DNA of 64,000 nt from SKPS01 sp964469215 (lineage in GTDB: Bacteria; Bacteroidota; Bacteroidia; Bacteroidales; SKPS01), in the NCBI GenBank assembly GCA_964469215.1, contig CAYXYB010000014.1, forward strand, positions 1 to 64,000, read 5' to 3'. Under the pieces are notes generated by a model. It was not told the DNA's origin. It made no database searches and worked only from the letters and a program-made list of their open reading frames with translations. Position 1 is the first letter of the stretch. Each line of letters starts with the position of its first letter. Made by a program: the position numbers and the translations under genes. Below are positions 25,571 through 34,204 of the stretch, piece by piece.

Positions 25571-26194
25571 ATGGCGTTACTTCAACTCCCGTTTATGGCA
25601 ATTCTTGATTATCTTTCTGATAATATAATTGAGTTCCTTGGTTTCCTGTTCGGAGTCATTTATGTTATCCTTGCCATAAAGGAAAACTTCTGGTGCTGGA
25701 TTGCAGGAATTGTTAATGTGGTAATGTACATCATTGTGTTCTATGAGAGGTCCCTTTACGGAATGATGGGGCTTCAGGTTGTTTATCTCTTTATGAGCAT
25801 CTACGGGCTGCTGCTCTGGAGCGGAGTATATCATCCTGAGAAATCAAAAAATAAAAAACCTCAAATTATTCACATCACTACATCCTGGATATGGATCCTA
25901 TCCTTTTCAGTGATCACAGCCACATTTCTTACCGGATTTCTTCTTACATACACTGATAACGAGATTCCATGGACAGATGGTTTGATTACATCAATAGGCC
26001 TGGCTGCGACATGGATGACTGCCAGAAAATACATCGAAAACTGGCTTGTCTGGATCGGCAACGATATGTTGTGTATTTTCATCTATTTATACCTTGGTTT
26101 ATATCTTACCATGGCTTTTTATATAATTCTGTTTATTATGGCAATAGTAGGATATATTGAATGGAAGAAAAAAATGACCACTGAGAAAGTATGA
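25571..26194 (+). CDS. pnuC: PnuC-type nicotinamide riboside transporter
   Basis: This 207-aa hydrophobic protein has about seven membrane helices and typical PnuC features: a W-C-W-I-A-G-I-V-N segment, the YERSLYGMMGLQVVYLFMSIYG stretch, WTDGLITSIGLAATW with the following R-K-Y-x-E-N-W, and a closing GYIEWKKK. PnuC carries nicotinamide riboside across the inner membrane by facilitated diffusion, and uptake is held by phosphorylation inside. The next gene overlaps by 4 bp and encodes a NadR-type riboside kinase, which supplies that trapping step. A PnuT (thiamine) role is less likely because no thiamine gene or TPP riboswitch is present. Confidence 0.92.
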   Translation: MALLQLPFMAILDYLSDNIIEFLGFLFGVIYVILAIKENFWCWIAGIVNVVMYIIVFYERSLYGMMGLQVVYLFMSIYGLLLWSGVYHPEKSKNKKPQIIHITTSWIWILSFSVITATFLTGFLLTYTDNEIPWTDGLITSIGLAATWMTARKYIENWLVWIGNDMLCIFIYLYLGLYLTMAFYIILFIMAIVGYIEWKKKMTTEKV

Positions 26195-26718
26195 TCAGAA
26201 TAGCGATAACAGGCCCTGAATCGACCGGTAAGACCTTGCTCTCTGAAGCACTTTCAGAAAAGTATGATGCCGTTCTTGTTCCTGAGTATGCCAGAGAATA
26301 TCTCGAAACCCTGAACAGAGCTTATGAATTTGATGATGTGATGCATATTGCAGAACAGCAGCATCAATTGATCACAGAATCTGTATTGAGATCAAAAAAA
26401 AACATGTTGATTTCTGACACGGAACTACTGGTTATGAGCATCTGGATTGAACATAAATATAAAATCAGGGATCCATGGGTTGAACAGGAATTACGTAATC
26501 AGCCATTTGACCTTTACCTTCTTTGTGATATCGACCTTCCATGGCAGGATGATCCTCTAAGGGAACATCCGCACATGAGAGAGTATCTGTTCGACAAATA
26601 CCAAAAGAAGCTCAAAATTCTCCAATTTTCCTATGCTGTTGTAACCGGGTTTGCTGATCAGAGAATTCAGAACGCTACGGAAATAATCAACCAATATTTT
26701 TCTTTGAAACAGATATAA
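26191..26718 (+). CDS. NadR-like P-loop kinase (nicotinamide riboside kinase)
   Basis: The 175-aa protein is an AAA-type P-loop kinase like the C-terminal domain of NadR. Walker A is GPESTGKT at residues 8-15. VPEYAREYLETL, DTELLVMSIW and DIDLPWQDDPLREHP (a lid-like segment) follow. It lacks both the helix-turn-helix and the adenylyltransferase domain of full-length E. coli NadR. It phosphorylates nicotinamide riboside to NMN, trapping riboside brought in by PnuC. The ATGA overlap with pnuC shows tight translational coupling. Name by domain only; NMN adenylylation must be done by another enzyme. Confidence 0.9.
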   Translation: MIRIAITGPESTGKTLLSEALSEKYDAVLVPEYAREYLETLNRAYEFDDVMHIAEQQHQLITESVLRSKKNMLISDTELLVMSIWIEHKYKIRDPWVEQELRNQPFDLYLLCDIDLPWQDDPLREHPHMREYLFDKYQKKLKILQFSYAVVTGFADQRIQNATEIINQYFSLKQI

Positions 26719-26725
26719 TTCATAT

Positions 26726-26733
26726 TATCTTTG
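26726..26733 (+). promoter_or_regulatory. -7 box of the 358-aa T9SS cargo gene
   Basis: TATCTTTG matches TAnnTTTG exactly and ends 34 bp before the start codon of the T9SS cargo protein gene. It suggests this gene has its own promoter, separate from pnuC-nadR. Confidence 0.55.
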
Positions 26734-26767
26734 ACATCAGGTTATCAATATATAAAATCATATTTAT

Positions 26768-27844
26768 ATGAAAAGTTTACCAGTGTTACTACTGATGTTT
26801 ATACTCAACGTGCAGATTTCGGATGCACAGATCACCATAACAGATGCAGACATGCCAAACATCGGAGACACATTACGATATAGTGTACCTCTTCCTGTGT
26901 CGGTTGTCGGATATGATTTCATCCAGACAGGGGCAAACCATACATGGAACTACAGTAACCTTATGCATGCTTCACAGGATATTGACACTTTTGTAAGTGT
27001 AACCAGTGCCCCCATCTTTTATTACCCTTCATTTGTTGGCAAGGCTACAATTGCACACAAAGGGGAATCTGTTTCGATGGCAAGTTTCAGCTTAACAAAT
27101 GTTTATGACTTTTTTAAGGAGACAACCTCATATTTTGCCCAAGTAGGTTTTGCTGCCCAGTTCAATGGCATACCACTACCCACTGTATATTCATCACCAG
27201 ATTACATTTACCGTTTCCCGCTCACCTATGGCGATGTTGATTCGTGTGAGTTCACCTATAACATTACCGTTCCAACACTTTTTTCATACAGCAGCGAGTC
27301 AGCAAGGCACAATACCGTTGATGGATGGGGTATGCTCACAACCCCTTTTGGAACTTTTCAGACCATAAGGATAAAGTCTGTTGTTACCTCAAGAGATTCT
27401 GTTGCCTCAGACTCCCTTCCCTTTCCAATACCACCAATGACCAATGTTACAACGGAATACAAATGGCTCGCAAACGGATACAGGTCACCGCTTCTCACAG
27501 TCATAACCAGAAATGTTGGCCAACCGGAGATAACTTATCTGGATCATTACAGGCCTAATACGGGAATCAAGGAGAAAACCGGTGATGTAATTGCATTGAA
27601 ACCTGTTGTTTATCCCAACCCTTCAGAAGGAATTGTTTATGTTGAATTAAGCAGCACAGGTAATGCTTCAATGGTTCATTACTCAGTTTTGGATTCGTCA
27701 GGAAGGATTTTACTTGCCGGTACAGAAACTAATAAGTCTGACAGTTTTATAATAAATCTCTCGGAACTGCAGAGCGGATTGTATTTTCTTATACTACAAT
27801 CTGTTGAAGGTGGTACAGGTATGGTAAAACTGATAAGGAACTGA
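26768..27844 (+). CDS. Secreted protein of unknown function with T9SS type A sorting domain
   Basis: A 358-aa protein with a signal peptide (about 1-20, ending SDA-Q). The central region (about 21-265) is beta-rich and resembles uncharacterised Bacteroidota secreted proteins (DTLRYSVPLP near the start and a GWGMLTTPFGTFQTIRIKS segment). I do not recognise a catalytic domain. The last 80 residues are a type A T9SS sorting domain (VVYPNPSEGIVYVEL, then LQSGLYFLIL). It is thus expected to cross the outer membrane by T9SS and be anchored or released. It ends 2 bp from the convergent mtnP gene, leaving no room for a terminator between them. Confidence 0.88.
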   Translation: MKSLPVLLLMFILNVQISDAQITITDADMPNIGDTLRYSVPLPVSVVGYDFIQTGANHTWNYSNLMHASQDIDTFVSVTSAPIFYYPSFVGKATIAHKGESVSMASFSLTNVYDFFKETTSYFAQVGFAAQFNGIPLPTVYSSPDYIYRFPLTYGDVDSCEFTYNITVPTLFSYSSESARHNTVDGWGMLTTPFGTFQTIRIKSVVTSRDSVASDSLPFPIPPMTNVTTEYKWLANGYRSPLLTVITRNVGQPEITYLDHYRPNTGIKEKTGDVIALKPVVYPNPSEGIVYVELSSTGNASMVHYSVLDSSGRILLAGTETNKSDSFIINLSELQSGLYFLILQSVEGGTGMVKLIRN

Positions 27845-27846
27845 TC

Positions 27847-28593
27847 TTAAAGTGCTCTGATCACTTCAACCAGCAAGCCTGTAACTTTCGATACATTCCC
27901 GGCAAAAACCCTGAGAACCTCTTCCCAGCTAACGGGAGGTTCGTCTGTTTTCCAGCAGTCATAATCTGTGCTTATTGCAATTGCTGCATAAGGTATTGAA
28001 GCCTCATTGGCGAGAATTACCTCCGGGGCGGTAGTCATATTAATTACATCTGCGCCCCACGATCTGAACATGAGTGATTCTGCCCTTGAGCTGAACCTTG
28101 GCCCCTCGATGGTTACAACAGTGCCAGACTTATGAAAGGTGAGATTCTGTTCTTCAGCCTGGATGATGATGGTATTCCTGAGGTTTTCATCGAACGGGTC
28201 AGCCATGGGTGTATGCTTCAGGTCTCCACCCGAAAAAGACTCAAAGAATGTTGCAATCCTGTGCTTTGTAAAGTCAATGAACTGATCCAGAACAACCAGA
28301 TGGCCCCTGCCAATCTCTTTCCTCAGACTGCCACAGGCAGTTACCGTTAAGATCCCTTCACAACCATATTCTTTCAGCGCCATAATGTTGGCCCTGTTGT
28401 TTATCTGTGTCGGGGGAATTGTATGCTCCCGCCCATGGCGGCTTAGAATCACCACCTCTTTCCCCTCTATTGTCCCTGTCAGTAACGGGGATGAAGGAAC
28501 ACCATAACTTGTTGCAACAGAAACATCCATGGCTTCTTTGAAAAGACTCAGCTTCTCGAGTCCTGTGCCTCCAATAATACCAATCTTCTGCAT
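27847..28593 (-). CDS. mtnP: S-methyl-5'-thioadenosine phosphorylase
   Basis: The 248-aa protein belongs to the PNP/MTAP family. It has an IGIIGGTGLE start, the phosphate-binding SRHGREHTIPP, NNRANIMAL, TACGSL, the TIEGPRFSSRAES segment, and GADVINMTTAPEVILANEA. The substrate-selecting segment is STDYDCW, typical of methylthioadenosine phosphorylases and unlike purine nucleoside phosphorylases, which carry an Asn there. It splits methylthioadenosine with phosphate into adenine and methylthioribose-1-phosphate (methionine and polyamine salvage). The rest of the salvage pathway is not in this window. Transcribed alone, convergent with the T9SS gene. Confidence 0.92.
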   Translation of the reverse strand: MQKIGIIGGTGLEKLSLFKEAMDVSVATSYGVPSSPLLTGTIEGKEVVILSRHGREHTIPPTQINNRANIMALKEYGCEGILTVTACGSLRKEIGRGHLVVLDQFIDFTKHRIATFFESFSGGDLKHTPMADPFDENLRNTIIIQAEEQNLTFHKSGTVVTIEGPRFSSRAESLMFRSWGADVINMTTAPEVILANEASIPYAAIAISTDYDCWKTDEPPVSWEEVLRVFAGNVSKVTGLLVEVIRAL

Positions 28594-28659
28594 CCTATAC
28601 CTGTTTTAGATTTGAGGTGCAAGATATAAAAAAGCAGGTAACGGATAAAGTTGAATTTA

Positions 28660-29520
28660 TCAACCGAGGTATGTTTTCAGAATCTTGCTTCTGGAAGTGT
28701 GTTTAAGTCTCCTGATTGCTTTTTCTTTTATCTGCCTAACCCTTTCACGGGTGAGGTCGAACTTTTCGCCAATCTCTTCGAGAGTCATTGGATGGTGACC
28801 GTCTAGCCCGAAATATAGCTTTACAACATCAGCTTCACGTGGTGTTAGTGTTGCAATTGCACGATTGATTTCTTTGCGAAGCGATTCATAGATAAGCCCT
28901 GTTTCGGGTGTAGGCCCCTCATTACGCATCACATCATACATGGTGGTATCCTCATCCTGAATCATGGGAGCATCCATAGACACATGCCTTCCTGAGTTCT
29001 TTAGCGATTCCTTGACCTCGTTTTCAGGGATGTCGAGCAGGTCAGCAATTTCTTCGTGGTTCGGAGCCCTTTCGTGCTCCTGCTCAAGCTGAGCGTAGGC
29101 TTTGTTGATCTTATTTATCGAACCTATCTTGTTTAGAGGCAGCCTGACAATTCTCGACTGCTCTGCCAATGCCTGAAGAATGGATTGACGTATCCACCAG
29201 ACAGCGTAGGAGATAAACTTGAATCCGCGTGTCTCATCGAAACGCTGGGCTGCCTTTATCAGACCCAGATTCCCTTCATTGATTAGATCCGGGAGGCTGA
29301 GCCCCTGGTTTTGATACTGCTTGCTTACCGATACAACAAAACGGAGATTTGCTTTTGTAAGCTTCTCCAATGCCTTTTGGTCCCCCTGCTTGATCCTTTG
29401 TGCCAGCTCCACCTCCTCCTCAGCAGAGATAAGCTCAACCCTGCCTATCTCCTGCAAATACTTGTCAAGCGATGCGGTTTCCCTGTTGGTAACCTGTTTG
29501 GTGATTTTTAATTGCCTCAT
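28660..29520 (-). CDS. rpoD: Primary sigma factor (sigma-70/sigma-A, short Bacteroidota form)
   Basis: A 286-aa sigma-70 protein. The short N-terminus lacks the long region 1.1 of E. coli sigma-70, as is usual in Bacteroidota. Region 1.2 is SLDKYLQEIGRVELI. Region 2 contains LPDLINEGNLGLIKAAQRFDETRG and YAVWWIRQSILQALAEQ. Region 3 follows. Region 4 ends TLEEIGEKFDLTRERVRQIKEKAIRRLKH. It recognises the TAnnTTTG/TTG promoters that recur in this window. The next gene upstream on the same strand is pnp (gap 95 bp, with a CCTGCA...TGCAGG palindrome between). Confidence 0.96.
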   Translation of the reverse strand: MRQLKITKQVTNRETASLDKYLQEIGRVELISAEEEVELAQRIKQGDQKALEKLTKANLRFVVSVSKQYQNQGLSLPDLINEGNLGLIKAAQRFDETRGFKFISYAVWWIRQSILQALAEQSRIVRLPLNKIGSINKINKAYAQLEQEHERAPNHEEIADLLDIPENEVKESLKNSGRHVSMDAPMIQDEDTTMYDVMRNEGPTPETGLIYESLRKEINRAIATLTPREADVVKLYFGLDGHHPMTLEEIGEKFDLTRERVRQIKEKAIRRLKHTSRSKILKTYLG

Positions 29521-29615
29521 TATACCTGTTCAGAGTTGTTTTAATACAATTAGCCCTGCAATAAGGTGCAGGCAGGTGGTGTTTTACGATTACTTTTTAG
29601 TTTTGTTGCATATTA

Positions 29616-31751
29616 CTATTTTCCTGTAGGTTGACGTGGTATCAGTGCTTTCCTCGAAAGCTTCAGTTTACCTGTTTTGTTGTCGATATCTATAAGCTTA
29701 ACCTCTATTTTATCCCCTGATTTCAGAACATCTTCCACCTTTTCAATCCTACGCCAGTCAATTTCAGAAATATGAAGCAACCCCTCTTTACCAGGCATGA
29801 TCTCTATAAAAGCACCGAACGGAACAATGTTTTTGATGGTGCCATTGTACACTTCGCCAATTTCGGGTATTGCAATGATAGCTCTGATCTTCATCTTTGC
29901 AGCTTCGATACCCTCTTTATCGTCTGAGGCAATATCAATCACGCCAAGGTCACCAACCTCTTCAATAACTATTACGGTATTGGTCTCACGTTGCATCTCC
30001 TGAATGATTTTCCCACCCGGACCGATAATAGCGCCGATGAACTCTTTCGGGATAGTGATCTTTTCAATACGCGGAACATGAGGCTTGTAGTCTTCCCTCG
30101 GTGTGTTTATTACGCTGTTCATAATCTCCAGGATATGCATCCTGCCCTTCCTTGCCTGCTCCAATGCCTCTTTAAGAACTTCGTATGAAAGGCCGTCAAC
30201 CTTTATATCCATCTGACAGGCAGTTATGCCGTCGGCAGTACCTGTAACCTTGAAGTCCATATCACCCAGGTGATCCTCATCACCCAGAATATCTGATAAT
30301 ACAGCAAATTCACCTGTAGTGCTGTCTGTGATAAGTCCCATTGCAATCCCGGAAACCGGTTTGGGGATCTTCACACCTGCATCCATAAGTGCAAGGCTTC
30401 CGGCACAGACAGTAGCCATGGAGGAGCTTCCGTTCGATTCCAGTATGTCAGAGACTACCCGTATAGTATAGGGATTCGATTCTCCCTGTGGTATCATCGG
30501 TTTCAGTGCCCTGAGTGCCAGGTTACCATGGCCTATCTCACGCCTGCTGGTGAAAGAGCGTTTAACCTCCCCTGTCGAAAACCCGGGGAAGTTATAATGT
30601 AAAATGAAATTCAGCTTATCCTCGATCACTGCACCGTCTATCACCTGTTCATTCAGCTTTGTTCCCAGGGTGACCGTGGTTAACGACTGTGTCTCTCCAC
30701 GGGTAAAGATTGCTGACCCGTGAGCTGCCGGCAGGTAGTCAACCTCTGCCCATATTGGCCGTATCTCATCGAGTGAACGCCCATCAAGGCGCTTCCTCTC
30801 CTTTAGAACAAATTTGCGTACTGCCTCTTTCTCGATACTATGGAAATACCTTTTAATAACAGGCTCTTTTTCGGAGGCAATATCAGGATCAAGTGAGTCA
30901 ATGAATTCCTGAAGCACCGCACTGAAACCTGCCATACGTTCGTGCTTCGACGGGTTACAACCGGCAGCAACTGTATATACCTTTGAAAAAAGGGTGTCAT
31001 GCATCATTTGTTTTAACTCAGGGTCATTAACCTCATGACAGTATTCCCTTTTTGTCCCGTGTCCGGGAATCATCTCCAGAAGATCGAGCTGCGCCCTGCA
31101 CTGAATGCGTATTGCATCATGTGCCATTTTCAGGGCTTCAATCATATCATTCTCCGATACCTCAAGCATCTCACCCTCAACCATCATGATGTTGTCGATA
31201 GTAGCAGCAACCATAAGGTCGATGTCAGCACGTGAGATGTCGGCAAGAGGGGGATTTATTGCGAACTTTCCGTCAATCCTGGCAACCCGCACCTCTGAGA
31301 TAGGACCATTGAAGGGCACATCAGAAATGGTGAGTGCCGCCGATGCTGCAAGAGCTGCAAGAGCATCAGGTGCATCCTTCTTATCGGCTGAAATCAGAGA
31401 AATTATAACCTGTGTTTCAGCATGAAAATCATCAGGAAATAAGGGCCTGAGTGCTCTGTCGACAAGGCGTGATATCAGTATCTCATATTCTGACGGCCTT
31501 GCTTCACGCTTGAAAAAACCACCCGGAAAGCGACCTGTTGCAGAATATTTTTCCTGATAATCGACCGACAAGGGCATAAAATCAACATTATCGGCTGCTG
31601 TCTGTGCAGCAACAACGGTGGCAAGCAACATGGTGTTGCCCTGCCTTACCACAACTGATCCATCTGCCTGTTTTGCCAGTTTGCCTGTTTCTATTGTGAT
31701 TGGCCTCCCATCTCCAAGATCGAAGGTCTTTGCAAATGATTTAATTTCCAT
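29616..31751 (-). CDS. pnp: Polyribonucleotide nucleotidyltransferase (PNPase)
   Basis: At 711 aa this is a full-length PNPase. It has two RNase PH domains (about 1-220 and 310-540, the second with the FTSRREIGHGNLALRAL segment), an intervening helical domain, a KH domain (IPKEFIGAIIGPGGKIIQ) and a C-terminal S1 domain (GTIKNIVPFGAFIEIMPGKE). It degrades RNA 3' to 5' by phosphorolysis. It follows rpsO on the same strand, the standard order, with an intrinsic terminator between the two. The S1 end is complete, with a short tail PRQPTGK. Confidence 0.97.
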   Translation of the reverse strand: MEIKSFAKTFDLGDGRPITIETGKLAKQADGSVVVRQGNTMLLATVVAAQTAADNVDFMPLSVDYQEKYSATGRFPGGFFKREARPSEYEILISRLVDRALRPLFPDDFHAETQVIISLISADKKDAPDALAALAASAALTISDVPFNGPISEVRVARIDGKFAINPPLADISRADIDLMVAATIDNIMMVEGEMLEVSENDMIEALKMAHDAIRIQCRAQLDLLEMIPGHGTKREYCHEVNDPELKQMMHDTLFSKVYTVAAGCNPSKHERMAGFSAVLQEFIDSLDPDIASEKEPVIKRYFHSIEKEAVRKFVLKERKRLDGRSLDEIRPIWAEVDYLPAAHGSAIFTRGETQSLTTVTLGTKLNEQVIDGAVIEDKLNFILHYNFPGFSTGEVKRSFTSRREIGHGNLALRALKPMIPQGESNPYTIRVVSDILESNGSSSMATVCAGSLALMDAGVKIPKPVSGIAMGLITDSTTGEFAVLSDILGDEDHLGDMDFKVTGTADGITACQMDIKVDGLSYEVLKEALEQARKGRMHILEIMNSVINTPREDYKPHVPRIEKITIPKEFIGAIIGPGGKIIQEMQRETNTVIVIEEVGDLGVIDIASDDKEGIEAAKMKIRAIIAIPEIGEVYNGTIKNIVPFGAFIEIMPGKEGLLHISEIDWRRIEKVEDVLKSGDKIEVKLIDIDNKTGKLKLSRKALIPRQPTGK

Positions 31752-31795
31752 TTATTTTATCTTTTTTATAAGGAGTTATCCCCTTTGTTATCATT

Positions 31796-31836
31796 AAAAA
31801 AAAGGCAATCTTTTTTTAATTGCCTTTTTTATTTTT
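31796..31836 (-). terminator. Intrinsic terminator between rpsO and pnp
   Basis: On the minus strand AAAAAAGGCAAT, an A-rich loop, and ATTGCCTTTTTTTT form an A/T-flanked hairpin ending in eight T, just after the rpsO stop. It would end much of the rpsO message and let part continue into pnp, or leave pnp to its own promoter. Confidence 0.85.
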
Positions 31837-31850
31837 TAAAAATTTGAAGA

Positions 31851-32120
31851 CTATTTTCTCAGGCCAAGGGCCTTGATCACTGCACGATAGCGCTCGATAT
31901 CATTATCCTTGAGATAATCGAGAAGCCTTCTGCGTTTACCAACAAGCTTGATAAGCGACCTCTCTGTGGCTACATCTTTCTTGTTGGCTTTAAGATGCTC
32001 TGTCAGATGCTTGATCCTGAATGAGAACATAGCTATCTGACCTTCAGGTGAACCTGTGTCAAATTCAGATTTTCCGAACTCGTTGAAAAATTCTCTCTTC
32101 TTTTCAGCTGTTAAATACAT
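31851..32120 (-). CDS. rpsO: 30S ribosomal protein S15
   Basis: The 89-aa protein is a complete S15 (bS15/uS15). Landmarks are the GSPEGQIAMFSFRIKHLTEHL segment and the closing KLVGKRRRLLDYLKDNDIERY followed by a basic tail. It binds 16S rRNA in the 30S platform. The length matches the family (88-89 aa). It is the first gene of the rpsO-pnp pair, with a TATTTTTG -7 box 48 bp upstream and a strong terminator after it. Confidence 0.98.
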   Translation of the reverse strand: MYLTAEKKREFFNEFGKSEFDTGSPEGQIAMFSFRIKHLTEHLKANKKDVATERSLIKLVGKRRRLLDYLKDNDIERYRAVIKALGLRK

Positions 32121-32167
32121 ATCTTTGACGTTTGTTTCAAGAAATTCTATCCCTAATTTTGGGTCTG

Positions 32168-32175
32168 CAAAAATA
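32168..32175 (-). promoter_or_regulatory. -7 box of rpsO
   Basis: On the minus strand TATTTTTG matches the TAnnTTTG consensus, about 48 bp upstream of the rpsO start codon. Confidence 0.55.
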
Positions 32176-32299
32176 TGAGTTTTTTTAATACAACCAGACA
32201 GAAGTTAAAATTTAAAATTACAAAAACTTTTTTGGGGATTGAATTGAAGGTTAGATGAAAAGGAAATAAATCGAAAAAGAAACCGGGAATCTAGTATCA

Positions 32300-32989
32300 A
32301 TGACAGATAAACAGGTAGTAATCAGCTTACAGGATGCCACGGTATCCATTCAGCACATCATGGTGCTTTCGGGAGTTAATTTTTCGCTTGAGACAGGTGG
32401 ATTTCAATACCTGATAGGTAAAACTGGGAGCGGGAAGAGCAGCCTCATCAAAACTCTTTATGGTGAACTTCCTTTGCAGAAGGGAAGTGGAAATATTGCC
32501 GGCTTTGACCTTGGCCGACTCCGCACCCGGCAGATACCCTACCTGAGGAGGAAACTGGGAATTGTTTTCCAGGATTTCCACCTTTTAATGGATCGTAATA
32601 TCCGCGATAACCTGTTGTTTGTCCTGAAGGCAACCGGTTGGCGGGATAAAAATGCAATGGATAAAAGAATCGAGGAGGTTCTCGACAGTGTTGGCCTTAA
32701 GACCAAGGGATTCAAACGTCCGCATCAGGTTTCGGGCGGTGAGCAGCAACGTGTGGTTATCGCCCGTGCCCTGCTGAATGAACCCGAGATCATCCTTGCA
32801 GATGAACCTACCGGAAACCTCGACCCTCAGACCTCAGATGAGATCATGACCCTGCTTAAGGAGATAAACAGCCAGGGAAAAGCTATCCTTATGGCAACAC
32901 ATAACTACTCCCTGATAAAAAAATTTCCCGCGTCCATTCTACAATGCTCCAACAGCACTGTAAGCTATATTGATGCACTGCCTGAATGA
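32300..32989 (+). CDS. ftsE: FtsE-like ABC transporter ATP-binding protein
   Basis: The 229-aa ATPase has Walker A GKTGSGKSS (about 40-48), Q-loop QDFHLL, signature VSGGEQQR, Walker B IILADEPTGNLD and switch His in ATHNYSL. Overall it matches the FtsE/LolD/MacB type, closest to FtsE. FtsE works with the membrane protein FtsX to control cell-wall hydrolases at division. No ftsX lies next to it; the following genes are glycosyltransferases on the other strand. It is therefore an orphan ATPase gene here, as is frequent in Bacteroidota, and a LolD/MacB-like role cannot be excluded. Confidence 0.82.
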   Translation: MTDKQVVISLQDATVSIQHIMVLSGVNFSLETGGFQYLIGKTGSGKSSLIKTLYGELPLQKGSGNIAGFDLGRLRTRQIPYLRRKLGIVFQDFHLLMDRNIRDNLLFVLKATGWRDKNAMDKRIEEVLDSVGLKTKGFKRPHQVSGGEQQRVVIARALLNEPEIILADEPTGNLDPQTSDEIMTLLKEINSQGKAILMATHNYSLIKKFPASILQCSNSTVSYIDALPE

Positions 32990-33007
32990 GAGTTTTATGG
33001 CATCATT

Positions 33008-34204
33008 TTATTTCAGGAAATGGCACCGGTTTGGTTCAGGAGGGGATTGTAAGAAAATTAGTCGCCCGAAACAATCAATAACCCGGATCAGTTTCTCTGC
33101 GTTTGTTCTGTTGCAAAAATCCCTGACAAGCAATTCCCTGCGGTTGTGGATTTCATCATCAGTAAAATCTTTGCCGGCAACTTCTGACAAAAGTCGATGA
33201 AGCTCTTCCGTTGAATTCCCTGTGCTGCACAATGGCTCCAGCCCGGTGCCCTGAATCATGGTATCATTAACAACAACAAAACGACCTCTGAAAAGAGCTG
33301 CCAGAAGCTTAAGCTTAAGCCCTGTAGGCTGTGTGGTTACAAGCAGGTGCGCATGGGCATCCCTGATAAGATCCTGCATTGTCTCCGTATCGGGATTACT
33401 GATGAGCCTGACATTTGGGCAACGCTCAATTGCCCTTACGAGAAATGGAGGCGGATTCATGCCTGCAACAACCAGAGGCATCTCCCGGAATGTGTCGAAC
33501 ACAGGCAGAATGAGTTTTACAGCATTGTAATTTTCAGCAATGTCGAGTTTGCCGTGGTAGAGAATAAAGTCGCCCCTGCCGGGAAGCGACTCAACCTCGC
33601 CGTACTGATGGAATGCATATACACCTTCAACCTTGCTTTTACCAAACCCAGACTCAAAATATTGTTGATCAGGATGTGAAATGGCTATGATTTTCGACAC
33701 CCTGCCCAGTTGCTTCTCGTACCTCTTTAAACGGCATGCTTCGAGTGAAAAGAAAATCTTACTGGCGATATTACGCTCACCACCGGCAAGATATCTGTAG
33801 TATTCGTGCTCGATGTTGGTAGTCCTCACAAGCACTGTTCTGTCACTCAGCAGCCTGTTCGAGAGAAATGCCGTGGAATGGATACCCTCTGCCAGTATCG
33901 GATGGTCATCTTTAAGGAGCCTCTCTTCCAGAGCTGCCGATTTCCGGCTCTCAACAATATATGGCCTCACCGACATTTGTGAAAGGAGGCCGGTTTTCCG
34001 TGGATAATAATTAACCTCCGAACAGATCTCTTCCAGTACCGGAGCCCTCTCCCTGCCATATTGAAAGCAATGGAGAATTATATCAATCCCTGCATTACGG
34101 AGAGCCTTCAGTTTGTAAAAAACATCTATTACACCTCCGTAATCTGCCGGATATGGCACATCGAATGAAATCACATGCAGCACTCTTGTGTTATCTCTCA
34201 TCAC
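33008..34204 (-). CDS. Glycosyltransferase (GT-B fold, family 4-like)
   Basis: A 398-aa protein with a Rossmann-like N-terminal half opening PYPADYGGVIDVFYKLKAL, an arrangement typical of GT-B enzymes that bind the acceptor there. The middle has FILYHGKLDIAENYNAVKLI. The C-terminal half has the nucleotide-sugar side (NVRLISNPDTETMQDLIRDA, GLKLKLLAALFRG). The classic E-x7-E pair is not obvious. Donor and acceptor are unknown. It overlaps the next glycosyltransferase gene (start at 35328) by 4 bp and is probably translated with it. I infer a role in a surface polysaccharide or glycolipid. Confidence 0.82.
   Translation of the reverse strand: MMRDNTRVLHVISFDVPYPADYGGVIDVFYKLKALRNAGIDIILHCFQYGRERAPVLEEICSEVNYYPRKTGLLSQMSVRPYIVESRKSAALEERLLKDDHPILAEGIHSTAFLSNRLLSDRTVLVRTTNIEHEYYRYLAGGERNIASKIFFSLEACRLKRYEKQLGRVSKIIAISHPDQQYFESGFGKSKVEGVYAFHQYGEVESLPGRGDFILYHGKLDIAENYNAVKLILPVFDTFREMPLVVAGMNPPPFLVRAIERCPNVRLISNPDTETMQDLIRDAHAHLLVTTQPTGLKLKLLAALFRGRFVVVNDTMIQGTGLEPLCSTGNSTEELHRLLSEVAGKDFTDDEIHNRRELLVRDFCNRTNAEKLIRVIDCFGRLIFLQSPPEPNRCHFLK

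Noticed and set aside
29557..29580. Hairpin CCTGCA...TGCAGG between pnp and rpoD as a terminator
   Set aside because: No T-run follows on the minus strand, so termination is not supported.
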